The notes under the pieces: model-generated
The model's input: the letters and a program-made list of their open reading frames with translations, nothing else
The model's database searches: none
What the model was told of the DNA's origin: nothing
In this document: positions 1-9,335 of the stretch, in pieces
Numbering within the stretch: the stretch's first letter is position 1
Layout of the letters: every line of letters starts with the position of its first letter
Made by a program: the position numbers and the translations under genes
Origin: Zunongwangia profunda SM-A87
GTDB lineage: Bacteria > Bacteroidota > Bacteroidia > Flavobacteriales > Flavobacteriaceae
Assembly (NCBI RefSeq): GCF_000023465.1
Contig: NC_014041.1
Location: 3,478,001-3,542,000 of the forward strand
Length of the DNA: 64,000 nt
Reading direction: 5' to 3'

Positions 1-862
1 TCTCACCATAGCCTGATGCAGGATCGGCACCATCATTTACAGAAGCCCTCCATAAAACCTGTCCTCGTTGAACCGAGTTAAGCATATCATAACGCTGTTG
101 TTTTTCAGATTGTACAGAAAAATTTGAATTGAAGCTTACACTTACTTTTTCTGCACGCCCGGCCTTATTCTTGGTAGTCACCACAATTACACCATTCCCG
201 GCCCTTGCTCCGTAAAGGGAAGAGGCAGAAGCATCCTTAAGTACCTGGATAGATTCAATAGCATCTGGATTTATAGAAGAAAAAATTTCCTGCCGCTGTG
301 TAGGGACTCCATCTATTACATAAAGTGGATCATTGTTCCCTAAAGTGGTTATACCTCTAATAAGCACCCTGCTACTTGCTCCCGTAGGATCTCCAGATTT
401 TTCCACAAAAAGGCCAGGAACCCTTCCCTGTAGCGCCTGCATAGTATTTCCTGAACTTCTACTTTGTCCTTCTATAGGACCTGTTTGAACAACCGTTATG
501 GCTCCGGTTACATCTACCTTTCTTTCCCTGGAGTATCCTGTTAATACAACTTCATCCAGTAAGGCAGAATCTGCCTTTAAGGCTACATCTATTTTTGTAT
601 TACCATTTACGGGTATTTCAGTTTCGCTGTATCCAACAAATGTGAAGACCAAAATGCCATCTTCAGGAACATTTTTTAAGATGTAATTCCCATCAAAATC
701 GGTAGATGTTCCATTACTTGTTCCTTTTACAAATACAGATGCACCGGGAAGAAGCATTCCTTCCTCTGCTGTGGTTACTGTTCCTGATACTTCAATCCCC
801 TGTGCCGAAAGAAAATTCAGCGAGAGTAGGAACATAAAAAATAAAATCGAATTTAATTTCAT
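1..862 (-). CDS. SusC/RagA-type TonB-dependent receptor, N-terminal part (runs off the left edge)
   Basis: About 287 codons are visible; the rest lies outside the window. The start (ATG at 862) is followed by a signal peptide ending near LNFLSAQG, a carboxypeptidase-regulatory-like beta domain with the usual FDGNY and FVGYSE patterns, and then the TonB plug with RVPGLFVEK, LYVIDGVP, SLYGARAGNGVIVVTTK. These are the signature of SusC outer-membrane porins that import oligosaccharides with a SusD lipoprotein. It starts 10 bp downstream of the GH32 gene on the same strand, so it most likely imports fructan oligosaccharides; that substrate is inferred from context. A susD partner is expected just outside the window. 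Confidence 0.93.
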   Translation of the reverse strand, partial: MKLNSILFFMFLLSLNFLSAQGIEVSGTVTTAEEGMLLPGASVFVKGTSNGTSTDFDGNYILKNVPEDGILVFTFVGYSETEIPVNGNTKIDVALKADSALLDEVVLTGYSRERKVDVTGAITVVQTGPIEGQSRSSGNTMQALQGRVPGLFVEKSGDPTGASSRVLIRGITTLGNNDPLYVIDGVPTQRQEIFSSINPDAIESIQVLKDASASSLYGARAGNGVIVVTTKNKAGRAEKVSVSFNSNFSVQSEKQQRYDMLNSVQRGQVLWRASVNDGADPASGYGE

Positions 863-872
863 AATGTTCATT

Positions 873-2486
873 TTAGTTAAATGTTAGTTGGTAGGCTTCT
901 ATTTCATTTAGGGTAAACGGGACATCCATTGATTGTACTGAAAGCGTTTCCCAGGGACGATTTGGGAAGAAAATTTCAGTCATCACTGTTTTTCCTTCAT
1001 CAAAGAATAATTCAATAGAAGTTCTGTCTATTATGATCGTTCCATCAAATTTATTTGCCGTTGAAATTCGTGGTGCTGTTGATATTTCTGAAGTGAATTC
1101 TTTAGAGAAATCTGTCTGACCTGCTTTAGATCTATTGATAAAAAACTCGTTGTTGGAGTGATCATATCCAAAAAGAAGCTCATCTCCTACTGAATTTGAA
1201 AGTTTAAATTGGTATGTCGTTTTCTCTAAATCAGAAATTTCAAATCTTATTTCTGCACTGCTAAGCGCAATTTTTTCAGCATTAATGATCTTGGTTAATC
1301 CATCAATCTGAACATTTTGAGCTTTATATTTTTTACTACGATAGCTTTGCAACTCTTTTACCGGCACTGAGCTAATAAGGTATTTACCATCCAGTTTTTC
1401 AAGTTTTAGCTCTCGAGCAACAGTCATGGCACTACGCCAGGTTTCTGTAGGTACTTTTTGCGCATATTCCCAGTTGGACATCCATCCCAAAAACAATACT
1501 CTTCCGTTCTCCTCAGGAATATTAGCCCAGGTAACACCCGCATAATTATCTTTTCCGAAATCTATCCAGTATGGGTGATTCGAGTCCAGATTACTCATTT
1601 GTTCTACCGGAGTAAATTTTTTACCGTCAAAATCACCAATAAAATATTGCGTTCCAGATCCTCCATTATATCCGCCGGGATTAAGACTTTGAATTAGTAC
1701 CCATTTTACCTCATCGGTACCTTCTACATACATTGGGAAGAAATCTGGGCATTCCCAAACTCCGCCATGTGCCCCAATACCTTCACCAAATTCAGATTGG
1801 CGAGTCCAGTTTTTAAGGTCTTTAGAAGCATAAAATAGTGTTTTATCGTGTGCGGCCAAGACCATAATCCACTGTTGGTGAATTCCATCCCAGATCACTT
1901 TTGGATCCCTGAAATCCTTAATACCAGGATTTTCAATTACCGGATTCGCCTCATATTTAGTCCAGGTTTGACCTTCATCCAGACTGTATGCGATGGCCTG
2001 CGACTGGTAATCTATAGCTCCTTTTTCTTCTCCTTTTGGATCATGGTAAGTAAACATGGCTACAATTGGGGTTTTACCATCTTTACCAAAACCCGATGTA
2101 TTGTTTTTATCTACTACGGCACTACCAGAGAAAATATATCCTTTCTCGTCTGGGTAGATCGCGATTGGCTGTTCTTTCCAAGAAATCATATCGCTGCTAA
2201 CGGCATGGCCCCAATGCATAGGCCCCCAAACATTATCATCTGGATAATATTGAAAAAACAAATGAAAATACCCGTTAAAGTAAAACATACCGTTAGGGTC
2301 GTTCATCCAGTTATTTTTGGGGGTGAAGTGAAAATTAGGCCTAAAATCCTCATCTTTCTGAATCTCGACAGAAGTCATTTTTGTTTGATTTTTTATAGGT
2401 GCTGCATGCTCTTTGGTTTCTTTACATGACGTAAAAAAGCTAACAGGAATGATCATATAGACTAGTAAGTAGACTATTTTTTTCAT
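873..2486 (-). CDS. GH32 family fructanase (levanase/inulinase/invertase-like) lipoprotein
   Basis: The 537-aa product starts with a lipoprotein signal (FFTSC, lipidated Cys21), so it is probably membrane-anchored. The three GH32 catalytic motifs are present in order: WMNDPNG with nucleophile Asp63, FRDPK with transition-state stabiliser Asp194, and ECPD with acid/base Glu245. A five-bladed propeller is expected over about residues 45-350, followed by the GH32 C-terminal beta sandwich. The enzyme hydrolyses beta-fructosidic bonds in sucrose, inulin or levan; endo or exo mode cannot be told from motifs. It lies between a sugar transporter (26 bp upstream) and susC (10 bp downstream) and probably shares their transcript. 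Confidence 0.95.
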   Translation of the reverse strand: MKKIVYLLVYMIIPVSFFTSCKETKEHAAPIKNQTKMTSVEIQKDEDFRPNFHFTPKNNWMNDPNGMFYFNGYFHLFFQYYPDDNVWGPMHWGHAVSSDMISWKEQPIAIYPDEKGYIFSGSAVVDKNNTSGFGKDGKTPIVAMFTYHDPKGEEKGAIDYQSQAIAYSLDEGQTWTKYEANPVIENPGIKDFRDPKVIWDGIHQQWIMVLAAHDKTLFYASKDLKNWTRQSEFGEGIGAHGGVWECPDFFPMYVEGTDEVKWVLIQSLNPGGYNGGSGTQYFIGDFDGKKFTPVEQMSNLDSNHPYWIDFGKDNYAGVTWANIPEENGRVLFLGWMSNWEYAQKVPTETWRSAMTVARELKLEKLDGKYLISSVPVKELQSYRSKKYKAQNVQIDGLTKIINAEKIALSSAEIRFEISDLEKTTYQFKLSNSVGDELLFGYDHSNNEFFINRSKAGQTDFSKEFTSEISTAPRISTANKFDGTIIIDRTSIELFFDEGKTVMTEIFFPNRPWETLSVQSMDVPFTLNEIEAYQLTFN

Positions 2487-2512
2487 ATTTGATTCGTTGT
2501 TAATTGGTTTAT

Positions 2513-3832
2513 TTATTTGTTTATAGAAAGTTGTTCACTTAGCTCTTCCAGGGATTTTCCCTTCGTTTCTGGCATCATAAAAATCACGAAGACCAATTGC
2601 AGTACCATCATAAAAGCGAAGAAGGCAAATACATATCCAGGACCTATAGTGCTAAAAAGAAATGGAATACTTGATGGAATAATTGCTGCGAGTACCCAAT
2701 GCGTTGAAGAACCAAATGCCTGGCCTGATGCACGTAAACGGTTTGGAAATATTTCAGAGATAAATACCCATATCACCGCTCCCTGTCCTATGGCGTGGGA
2801 TGCTATAAAAAGGAAAAGGAAAACCGGAACCCACATTCCTCCCCAATTCAAGAAAAAAGCGGCAGCTACAAGAGAAAGAGAGATTATATAACCTATGGAG
2901 CCATAGAGTAAAAGTTGTGTTCTACCAAGTCGATCTATTAAAAAAACTCCCAGAAGCGTAAACAGAAGATTCACCACTCCAATTCCAATACTACTTAAAA
3001 GTGCAGTGCTTTCCCCTAAACCGGCAGATTCAAATATTCTTGGAGCATAATATAAAAAGGCATTTATCCCCGAAAGCTGGTTAAAAAAAGCTATCAAAAA
3101 TGCAAGAATCAAAGGAAAACGATACTTTTTCAGAAAGATATTTTCTCCTGTTTGTTCTTTAGCATCTAACTCCTGTATCTCACGCAACTCCTTTCGAGAA
3201 TCGATATGCGGATTGATCATAGATAGCACTTTTTCTGCTTCCTCAATTCTTCCTTTGGAAATTAGCCACCTTGGGCTTCTAGGAATAAATATGACAAATA
3301 GAATGTATAGGAGCGCGGGCAATGCTTCTATACCTATCATCCACCGCCAGGGTTGAGCTCCGGTATTACGCAACAAATAGTTCGACAAGAATGCTATTAA
3401 AATACCCAATACGATATTAAACTGATAAAGAGACACCAGTCTTCCCCTTTTATTGGCTGGTGAAATCTCAGATACATAAGCCGGTGCGGCAATGGTTGAA
3501 GCCCCTACTCCAAGGCCTCCAAGAAAACGAAAAATTGCAAAAGAAATAGGATCATTAACAAGGCCTGATCCCAAAGCAGATACAAAATATAGTATTCCTA
3601 TTATTACAAGTGTGTTCTTTCTTCCCCATTTATTGGTGGGAATACCTCCAAAAATAGCACCTACCACAGTTCCCCATAAGGCCATCGCCATCACAACAGA
3701 TCCATGAAAAGCATCTGAAGTATTCCATAGTGCCTGAAGCTGCTTGTCGGCTCCTGAAATGACCACAGTATCAAAACCAAATAAAAAACCAGCAAGTGCA
3801 GCACTTATGGACCAGGTTAGAATTTTATTCAT
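2513..3832 (-). CDS. MFS sugar porter (SP family), probably fructose uptake
   Basis: The 439-aa protein has about 12 hydrophobic segments and sugar-porter family marks: the loop 2-3 motif KWGRKNTL, a PRSPRWLISKGR sequence after TM6, the loop 8-9 motif IDRLGRTQL, and the terminal PETKGKSLEEL box. It should act in the inner membrane as a proton-coupled monosaccharide transporter. Being first in the transporter - GH32 - susC transcript, it probably takes up fructose released by the GH32 enzyme; the substrate is inferred. Bacteroides fructan loci often use a different transporter family, so the SP type is a variation. The start is the ATG at 3832, preceded by an AT-rich regulatory region. Confidence 0.9.
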   Translation of the reverse strand: MNKILTWSISAALAGFLFGFDTVVISGADKQLQALWNTSDAFHGSVVMAMALWGTVVGAIFGGIPTNKWGRKNTLVIIGILYFVSALGSGLVNDPISFAIFRFLGGLGVGASTIAAPAYVSEISPANKRGRLVSLYQFNIVLGILIAFLSNYLLRNTGAQPWRWMIGIEALPALLYILFVIFIPRSPRWLISKGRIEEAEKVLSMINPHIDSRKELREIQELDAKEQTGENIFLKKYRFPLILAFLIAFFNQLSGINAFLYYAPRIFESAGLGESTALLSSIGIGVVNLLFTLLGVFLIDRLGRTQLLLYGSIGYIISLSLVAAAFFLNWGGMWVPVFLFLFIASHAIGQGAVIWVFISEIFPNRLRASGQAFGSSTHWVLAAIIPSSIPFLFSTIGPGYVFAFFAFMMVLQLVFVIFMMPETKGKSLEELSEQLSINK

Positions 3833-3998
3833 AACTTAATTTTTATGTCTAAAAACTAAAGTATGCTTAAAACCCACCCTTATATTTTAATAATTTCGCA
3901 AATGATTTTAATAATGTTAAGGATAAGCAAAATTTCATATAAAAAACTAATAATCAGAAATTTAAACCACTTTTAAAAATAAACCGAAAACGATATAG

Positions 3999-4043
3999 TT
4001 TTAATTATGATACATAAATTTCAATAATGTATCATAATTAAAA
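3999..4043. promoter_or_regulatory. Perfect 17-bp inverted repeat, candidate regulator-binding site
   Basis: The arm TTTTAATTATGATACAT (3999-4015) and its exact reverse complement (4027-4043) are separated by 11 bases. The repeat sits between the end of the hybrid regulator gene (4073) and the transporter start (3832), about 170 bp upstream of that start. The T-rich and A-rich ends are the wrong way round for an intrinsic terminator on either strand and no U-tract follows. An operator-like site, perhaps for the neighbouring AraC-domain regulator, is therefore the better guess. A weak bidirectional terminator cannot be excluded. Confidence 0.55.
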
Positions 4044-4072
4044 AACCAACTACAAGGTTTGAGATTTCGTGA

Positions 4073-6802
4073 TTAAGAGGTTTTTAACTCTTTAGGAGAA
4101 ATACCATATTCCTTCTTAAAGGATGTTGAAAAATATCCCGGGGAGGAATAGCCAACTTCATAAGCAATCTCAGAAATATTTAGCTTTGAATTCTGGAGTA
4201 AATTTTTAGCTTTTTTAAGGCGTAGCGAATTAATGTACTCATTAACACTCATACCTAACAGCGCTTTTACTTTTCTATACAATTGCACTCTCGAAATCTC
4301 TAAACTAAATGCAAGATCTTCTACAGTAAAACTTGAATTTTTGAGGTTAGCATCAATGAGGGCATTAAGCTCTTTAAGAAAAAATTGCTCGGCTCCGGCA
4401 AAGTTCTCTCCATTCACTTTATCTATACGGTTGGTATAATAATATCGTAGTTTTTCCCGATTAAATAAAGCCGATTTAATGGACTCCATTAAGATCTGAT
4501 TATTGAAAGGCTTAGTAATATAAATATCTGCCCCTGCTTTTAGGGCTTTAAGCCTCGATTCCTTATCACTTAAAGCGGTTAATATGATAGTAGGAATATG
4601 GGAAGTTCGTAGATCGCTCTTTAACTCCCGGCATATCTGAAATCCATCTTTATCTGGCAGGTTAATATCACATATCATCACATCTGGAATAACTTCAAGG
4701 GCTTTTTCAACACCATCCACGCCGTCAGAAACGTAAACCTTATATTCTGAGCTTAATTTTTTCTGAAGCAAAAAGGATAGTTCGAGATTATCTTCAATGA
4801 TCAATACCGATTCCGCATTTTCCCTCAAGTTTTTATTAGCACCTATCTCTTCAGGAATTAGATTCTCCACCCGGTTCCTCTCAGAAGAGGTATCCATCCC
4901 CTTTTGAACTTCAGAAATAACATACTTTTTTAAATGAACATCACCTTTTAATAGCGAAATTTTAAATTCGGCTCCCTGGTTGGAAGAAACACTAATATTC
5001 CCTTTATGTAATTCCACAAACTGGCGGGTAATATACAGCCCAATACCAGAACTGGGCCTGGTATTGTTACTAGCCTGCATATACGGATCAAAAATACTTT
5101 GGAATTCTTCTTTCGGAATCCCTATACCGGAGTCCTTAAATAAAATTTCAACTTTTTCCTCCTCCTCTTCTATTGTAATATGAACTTTTCCATTTTTAGG
5201 AGTAAATTTAAAGGCATTAGAAAGGATGTTAAAAAAGACTTTATCCATCATTTCCCTATCTAGATAAAGCTCAAGATCTTCGCTTTTATAGGAAAATTTA
5301 AGATCAATAGATTTTTTAAGCGCTTCGCTTTTGAAATTATCAACTATATTTTTCAGAAAAGGAACGATTTTGGTCTTTGTAACCCTTAAATCGAAACTGC
5401 CATTTTCGATTTTTCTGAAATCCAACAGCTCATTAATAAGACGTAGCAATCTTCTGGAGTTATTTATAATAAGATTGGTCTCATAAGAGATCTCCTGCGA
5501 TTCTTTAGAAGGACGTTCGGATATTGACTCAATTGAACTGGTAATAAGCGTTAATGGCGTTTTGAATTCATGCGACAAGGCCGTGAAAAAATTGATCTTA
5601 CTTTCATTAGAAATTTTCAATTTTTCTGCGAACTCTTCAATTTTATTTCGCTGTGCCAGGATCTCTGTATTACTCGACTCCAGATTTCTTTTATGCTTTC
5701 TAAGCTTAACAACCAGATAAATACTCCATATGCTTAGTATTAAAAGCAGGACTAATAAAAATATCATTAACTGGATAAGCTTCGATTGCGAATTGTACGT
5801 GTTAATTTGTTTATCGATTACTTCCTGTTGGTGCTCAATATCATTCTGCTGTTGGTTCATTTTATCGAACTGGTTCTTCATGATCCCAACATTTACAGAA
5901 TCTATAATAATCGTCTTCAGTATATTATTCTTTTCAATGCTTTGTTGATTGATCAAATCCTCAGCCAATTTTATTGCCTCCATTCCCCCGGTAGGATAAA
6001 GCACTGTGGCCTCCAGAATACGATCTTTAACTAACTGAATTCCTCCATTAGGGCCAAAAAGTCCATCTACTCCAATAATATGGATATCACTTTCCAGAGA
6101 TTTCTCTTTTACCACCTCCCAGGCTCCCAGGGCCATTCGGTCATTATGTGCAAAAATGTACTTTGGGATTTCGGTGGAATCTAAAAGCTTTGATAATTCC
6201 TCTTTTATGGAGGCTTTTTCCCAATCGCCTTTAATGATATGGGATATAGTTAAATTAGGAATCTGGTTTATCGCCCTTCTAAAGCCTTCACTTCTTTCAT
6301 GGGCAGGTGAAGATCCTTCCTGACCGGTAATTTCTATGATTTCAGCGGGTTCACCTGAATGGGAAATGATATATTTTGCGGCATTGCGCCCCACTTCTAC
6401 ATTATTTGCACCAATATAAGCTGTAAAATTGCTCCCATCTATTTTTCTGTCGATAACAATAGTTGGGATGCCTGCATCCATCGCCTTTTCTATAACAGTA
6501 GTAATGGGATTAGACTGGATAGGAGACACAATAAGCACATCTACATCGTCTTTAATAAATCCTTCTATCTGCTTAACCTGTTGGGCAACACTGTTCTCAG
6601 CATCCTTAATTTCAAGAACAATTTCTGGGTGAAGCGATGCTTCCAGTTGCATGGATTTATTCATCTCACGGCGCCAATTGTCTGTTGTCATCGCTTGCGA
6701 AAAACCAATTCTATACTTCTTCGTCTTATTACTTTCTTGACTGCAGGAAAGAAATAAAAAGAAAAGGAGGTATAGAAGAGAAAACCTGTACAGAAACTTC
6801 AT
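4073..6802 (-). CDS. Hybrid two-component regulator (periplasmic sugar-binding sensor, histidine kinase, receiver, AraC)
   Basis: All parts of a two-component system lie in one 909-aa chain. There is a lipoprotein-like signal (LFLSC, Cys20), a type-1 periplasmic sugar-binding domain (about 28-310), a coiled linker, one membrane segment (about 342-365), a kinase with His411 in FFTALSHEFKTPL, an ATPase domain with DSGIGIP and SSGIGLY, a receiver with phospho-acceptor Asp712 in ICDINLPDKDG, and a C-terminal AraC HTH (about 805-909). This build, with a LacI-type binding domain instead of a Reg_prop propeller, matches the fructose-sensing regulator of Bacteroides fructan loci (BT1754 type). It probably senses fructose and activates the downstream transporter - GH32 - susC genes. 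Confidence 0.93.
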   Translation of the reverse strand: MKFLYRFSLLYLLFFLFLSCSQESNKTKKYRIGFSQAMTTDNWRREMNKSMQLEASLHPEIVLEIKDAENSVAQQVKQIEGFIKDDVDVLIVSPIQSNPITTVIEKAMDAGIPTIVIDRKIDGSNFTAYIGANNVEVGRNAAKYIISHSGEPAEIIEITGQEGSSPAHERSEGFRRAINQIPNLTISHIIKGDWEKASIKEELSKLLDSTEIPKYIFAHNDRMALGAWEVVKEKSLESDIHIIGVDGLFGPNGGIQLVKDRILEATVLYPTGGMEAIKLAEDLINQQSIEKNNILKTIIIDSVNVGIMKNQFDKMNQQQNDIEHQQEVIDKQINTYNSQSKLIQLMIFLLVLLLILSIWSIYLVVKLRKHKRNLESSNTEILAQRNKIEEFAEKLKISNESKINFFTALSHEFKTPLTLITSSIESISERPSKESQEISYETNLIINNSRRLLRLINELLDFRKIENGSFDLRVTKTKIVPFLKNIVDNFKSEALKKSIDLKFSYKSEDLELYLDREMMDKVFFNILSNAFKFTPKNGKVHITIEEEEEKVEILFKDSGIGIPKEEFQSIFDPYMQASNNTRPSSGIGLYITRQFVELHKGNISVSSNQGAEFKISLLKGDVHLKKYVISEVQKGMDTSSERNRVENLIPEEIGANKNLRENAESVLIIEDNLELSFLLQKKLSSEYKVYVSDGVDGVEKALEVIPDVMICDINLPDKDGFQICRELKSDLRTSHIPTIILTALSDKESRLKALKAGADIYITKPFNNQILMESIKSALFNREKLRYYYTNRIDKVNGENFAGAEQFFLKELNALIDANLKNSSFTVEDLAFSLEISRVQLYRKVKALLGMSVNEYINSLRLKKAKNLLQNSKLNISEIAYEVGYSSPGYFSTSFKKEYGISPKELKTS

Positions 6803-7626
6803 TGATTACTATTTAACAAGCTTCTAAAATAGAATTTAAAAATTATTTAACAATAAAAAGAGGTGCCTAATTTGTAAACTCTTGTACTTCTACGCCACCT
6901 AAACGCTCTAAAAATCATTAAGTTGAATAAATATACCACTCGTTTTGGGTTCATAACTTTTTTTTAATTTCCTTAACAGTCTTTTGCTAGAAAATGACTT
7001 TTAATATTTTATTTTTTCCATCAAACATTGCTTGGAAAACATTTAATATACCTTCCAATTGAAGAGGTTAAAATGACTGGCTATAGAATGATTCCAACAA
7101 CTTTTAAAGTCACAGATTGTTTTATCTTTTATAAATTTTAAGCAGATCAGTACACTACATCTGCGTAAATCAATAAATACACTTATTAGGAAATTACTTT
7201 TTGCTTCGAGGCATCCTTCCCTAGCCTTTGATTCCATGGGTCGAGTAAACTACGCATCAATCCTCAATACAAAAAGAGGTGAAAAAATCGATATTTGTGA
7301 GTTTCAAAGCACTTATAGACCGTCTTCGGTTTGCAGAAAGCAAATGGCAGAATTTAATCTTGGTAATGTTTCCGGATAAAGTTATTCCTTAATGTTTTAT
7401 TATGTTCAATCACTGGTAAAACAATGCAGCATGGCGAAAAAGAGAAAGAAAGTGAAACAGCTAAATTAAAAAATAACCGGCCCATGGACCGTTATTGTAT
7501 CTTAAACTTTCGACCTTTTTATGAATTGCCTCTAAAAAATATAATAATCCGTTACTGATGATTATTGAAATTCACCAAGATTTTCAAAAGCTTTTATGGT
7601 TTCTACCTCTAGAGCATACACCGGGT
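6803..7626. other. Gene-poor region; only short unrecognised open stretches
   Basis: No convincing gene was found in these 824 bases. A plus-strand open stretch at 7236-7379 would encode 47 residues (MGRVNYASILNTKRGEK...), and a minus-strand one covers 7043-7237; neither is recognised and they overlap in opposite directions at their ends. The string TTCGAGGCAT at 7205-7214 recurs at 8711-8720, so part of this may be a degraded short interspersed repeat. The promoter of the hybrid regulator should lie just above 6802. Confidence 0.4.
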
Positions 7627-8049
7627 TTATTTATTAAACTTTTCAATTAAATACCTGTCTGCTCCCGTAGACCAAAGAGCTCCATAGACTAATAAAGGCT
7701 GAAACAACAAACGGATAAAACGTTTGGTATCTGTATCCAATCCAAAGGCATCAATCCTATTCGTATACTGGGATATGTTTCCCGGAAAAATAAGAATATA
7801 AAACAAGGCTAACATCAATCCGGTACTAATTCGTTTTTCTTTCCATAAAATCATTAATACCCCCAGAGTTATTTCAACAATCCCAGAGGAAAGCACCGTT
7901 ACGTCCATTAATGATTGATTTGCTGGTAACCAACGGGGCACCTGAGCCTGAAATTCTTTTCGCTTAAAAGTGAGGTGTGCTATACCGGCAAATACCATGG
8001 CTGAACCCATTAACAGTCTAACCACATTTCGTGTTCTGATACTTTTCAT
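7627..8049 (-). CDS. DoxX-like small membrane protein
   Basis: The 140-aa protein has four hydrophobic segments and begins NVVRLLMGSAMVFAGIAHL, with FKAQVPRWLP-like residues after the first helix, a pattern of DoxX/DoxX-like integral membrane proteins. The family's biochemical role is poorly defined; links to redox stress or quinone chemistry have been made for some members. It stands alone, flanked on both sides by gene-poor DNA, so the neighbours give no hint of function. The start ATG at 8049 is the first in frame and is followed by basic residues before the first helix. Confidence 0.75.
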   Translation of the reverse strand: MKSIRTRNVVRLLMGSAMVFAGIAHLTFKRKEFQAQVPRWLPANQSLMDVTVLSSGIVEITLGVLMILWKEKRISTGLMLALFYILIFPGNISQYTNRIDAFGLDTDTKRFIRLLFQPLLVYGALWSTGADRYLIEKFNK

Positions 8050-8195
8050 TTCTTTTTTCTAAAAGATAGTATAGAAAAAGAATAAGCGCAATTTTCAAAT
8101 AGGCTTTATCAAATATTTCACATTATGCTACTCTTTTAATAGCTGAAATAACTTAAAAGTATGGAACTTGGGACGGTATTCTAAACTTTTTTGCC

Positions 8196-8345
8196 TTAGA
8201 AATACCCTTCTTTCACTTGTTGTGAAGTACTAAGCTGAGTATCGGTTTTATAACCTTCAATGGTTTTGGGCACTGCTGGTAAAATTTTGGTATTGATCAT
8301 ATTTAACTGAAATACCTCATCGAAATCTGTATTTGGACTGGCAAT
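8196..8345 (-). pseudogene. Possible C-terminal remnant of a lost gene
   Basis: On the minus strand an open stretch of 49 codons ends in TAA at 8196 and reads like protein (ASPNTDFDEVFQLNMINTK, then KTIEGYKTDTQLSTSQQ), but an in-frame stop at 8346-8348 precedes it and no start codon is placed sensibly. It may be the tail of a decayed gene. The family is not recognised, and chance cannot be excluded at this length. Confidence 0.3.
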
Positions 8346-8801
8346 TCAAAAGTGTTTTTCACATATTCTACATAGAATATTCGTAATATATAATAGCCTC
8401 GTATTATCCGTGCTCTTACTTTCCGTTCCAAAAAATTTCTATAATTACATCTGCTATCTAATTTAAATCATTTATAGGCAATGCCAGAAGCCAGAATACA
8501 CGATCCCTATACTTATGAGCATACCTCTAAATTGCAAAAAGTTTTCCGGTGCCTATAAGATTGCCTCAGCTTATTGAGGGTAATACAATATACCTGTAAC
8601 TAAAATACTTTATAAAAAAATAGGCGTTGTGAAACCTTTTTAAAAATCTGAGGTCTTTATAGTAAAAGAGCTTAGGGCAATGAGGCATGTATCAAAACAT
8701 CATTTTTTATTTCGAGGCATTCCGCTCCCGATAGCTATCGACAAGAGACAGGAACCCGAGCATTTAATCTCGATTATCGAGGAGTAAACAACATCAAAAA
8801 C
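8346..8801. other. Noncoding stretch with palindromes upstream of the sigma factor operon
   Basis: No gene is supported here. A 25-codon open stretch starts at about 8480 (MPEARIHDPYTYEHTSK) and then breaks; it could be debris. Two perfect palindromes lie close to the sigma factor gene: CGATAGCTATCG at 8729-8740 and CTCGATTATCGAG (odd centre) at 8769-8781. With TTCGAGGCAT at 8711 they look like a short interspersed repeat, and they may also overlap the promoter of the operon. Confidence 0.4.
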
Positions 8802-9335
8802 TTGAAAAACCTAACCGACGAAGAATTGATGAGCATGGTTGCTAAGGATCATTTGGATGAGATGCGGATACTTTATGAACGATATCATCAATGGATCTAT
8901 AACTTTTTTATACAGATGATTCGCGATAAAGATATCTGTGAAGATTTAATGCAAACCACATTTTATAAAGCTATCAAATATCGCAAATCATACCAGGGTG
9001 GAAAGTTTGATTCCTGGATCTTTAGGATTGCCCGCAATCTTAGTTACGATTATTTTAAAGCTCAAAAAAACCAGTATCAAAATGAGGACCATACTATAAT
9101 TCACCAAATTAAAGAAGACGAAGAGGATACGAATGATGATATCATAAAACTCAAAATGGTAATGCAAAAATTAACCCCTGAAGAAAGAGAAATAATAGTC
9201 CTTAGTCGTTTTCAGGAAATGCGCTATCTGCAAATAGCAGAAGTTTTAGGCAGTACGGAAAATGCGATCAAAATAAAAGCTCACCGTACCCTAAAGAAAT
9301 TAAAAAAATTATTTTTTGAATCTGTAGAGATATGA
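8802..9335 (+). CDS. ECF-type RNA polymerase sigma factor
   Basis: The 177-aa protein has both parts of a group IV sigma factor. Region 2 spans about residues 20-90 (ICEDLMQTTFYKAIKYR and SWIFRIARNLSYDYFK), and region 4 about 120-175 (LTPEEREIIVLSRFQEM, then the recognition helix around STENAIKIKAHRTLKKL). The start is a TTG at 8802; it keeps the LTDEELM opening typical of these proteins, whereas the next ATG at 8828 would remove it. The gene overlaps the anti-sigma gene by 4 bp (ATGA), so the two are translationally coupled. It directs polymerase to a stress or envelope regulon, probably including its own operon. Confidence 0.93.
   Translation: MKNLTDEELMSMVAKDHLDEMRILYERYHQWIYNFFIQMIRDKDICEDLMQTTFYKAIKYRKSYQGGKFDSWIFRIARNLSYDYFKAQKNQYQNEDHTIIHQIKEDEEDTNDDIIKLKMVMQKLTPEEREIIVLSRFQEMRYLQIAEVLGSTENAIKIKAHRTLKKLKKLFFESVEI

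Noticed and set aside
7043..7237. A 64-residue minus-strand open frame.
   Set aside because: No recognisable domain, unusual composition, and it lies in gene-poor DNA; not supported as a gene.
8480..8560. A start MPEARIHDP resembling the N-terminus of Fpg/Nei DNA glycosylases (MPEG).
   Set aside because: The similarity ends after three or four residues and the frame stops after 25 codons; too weak to name.
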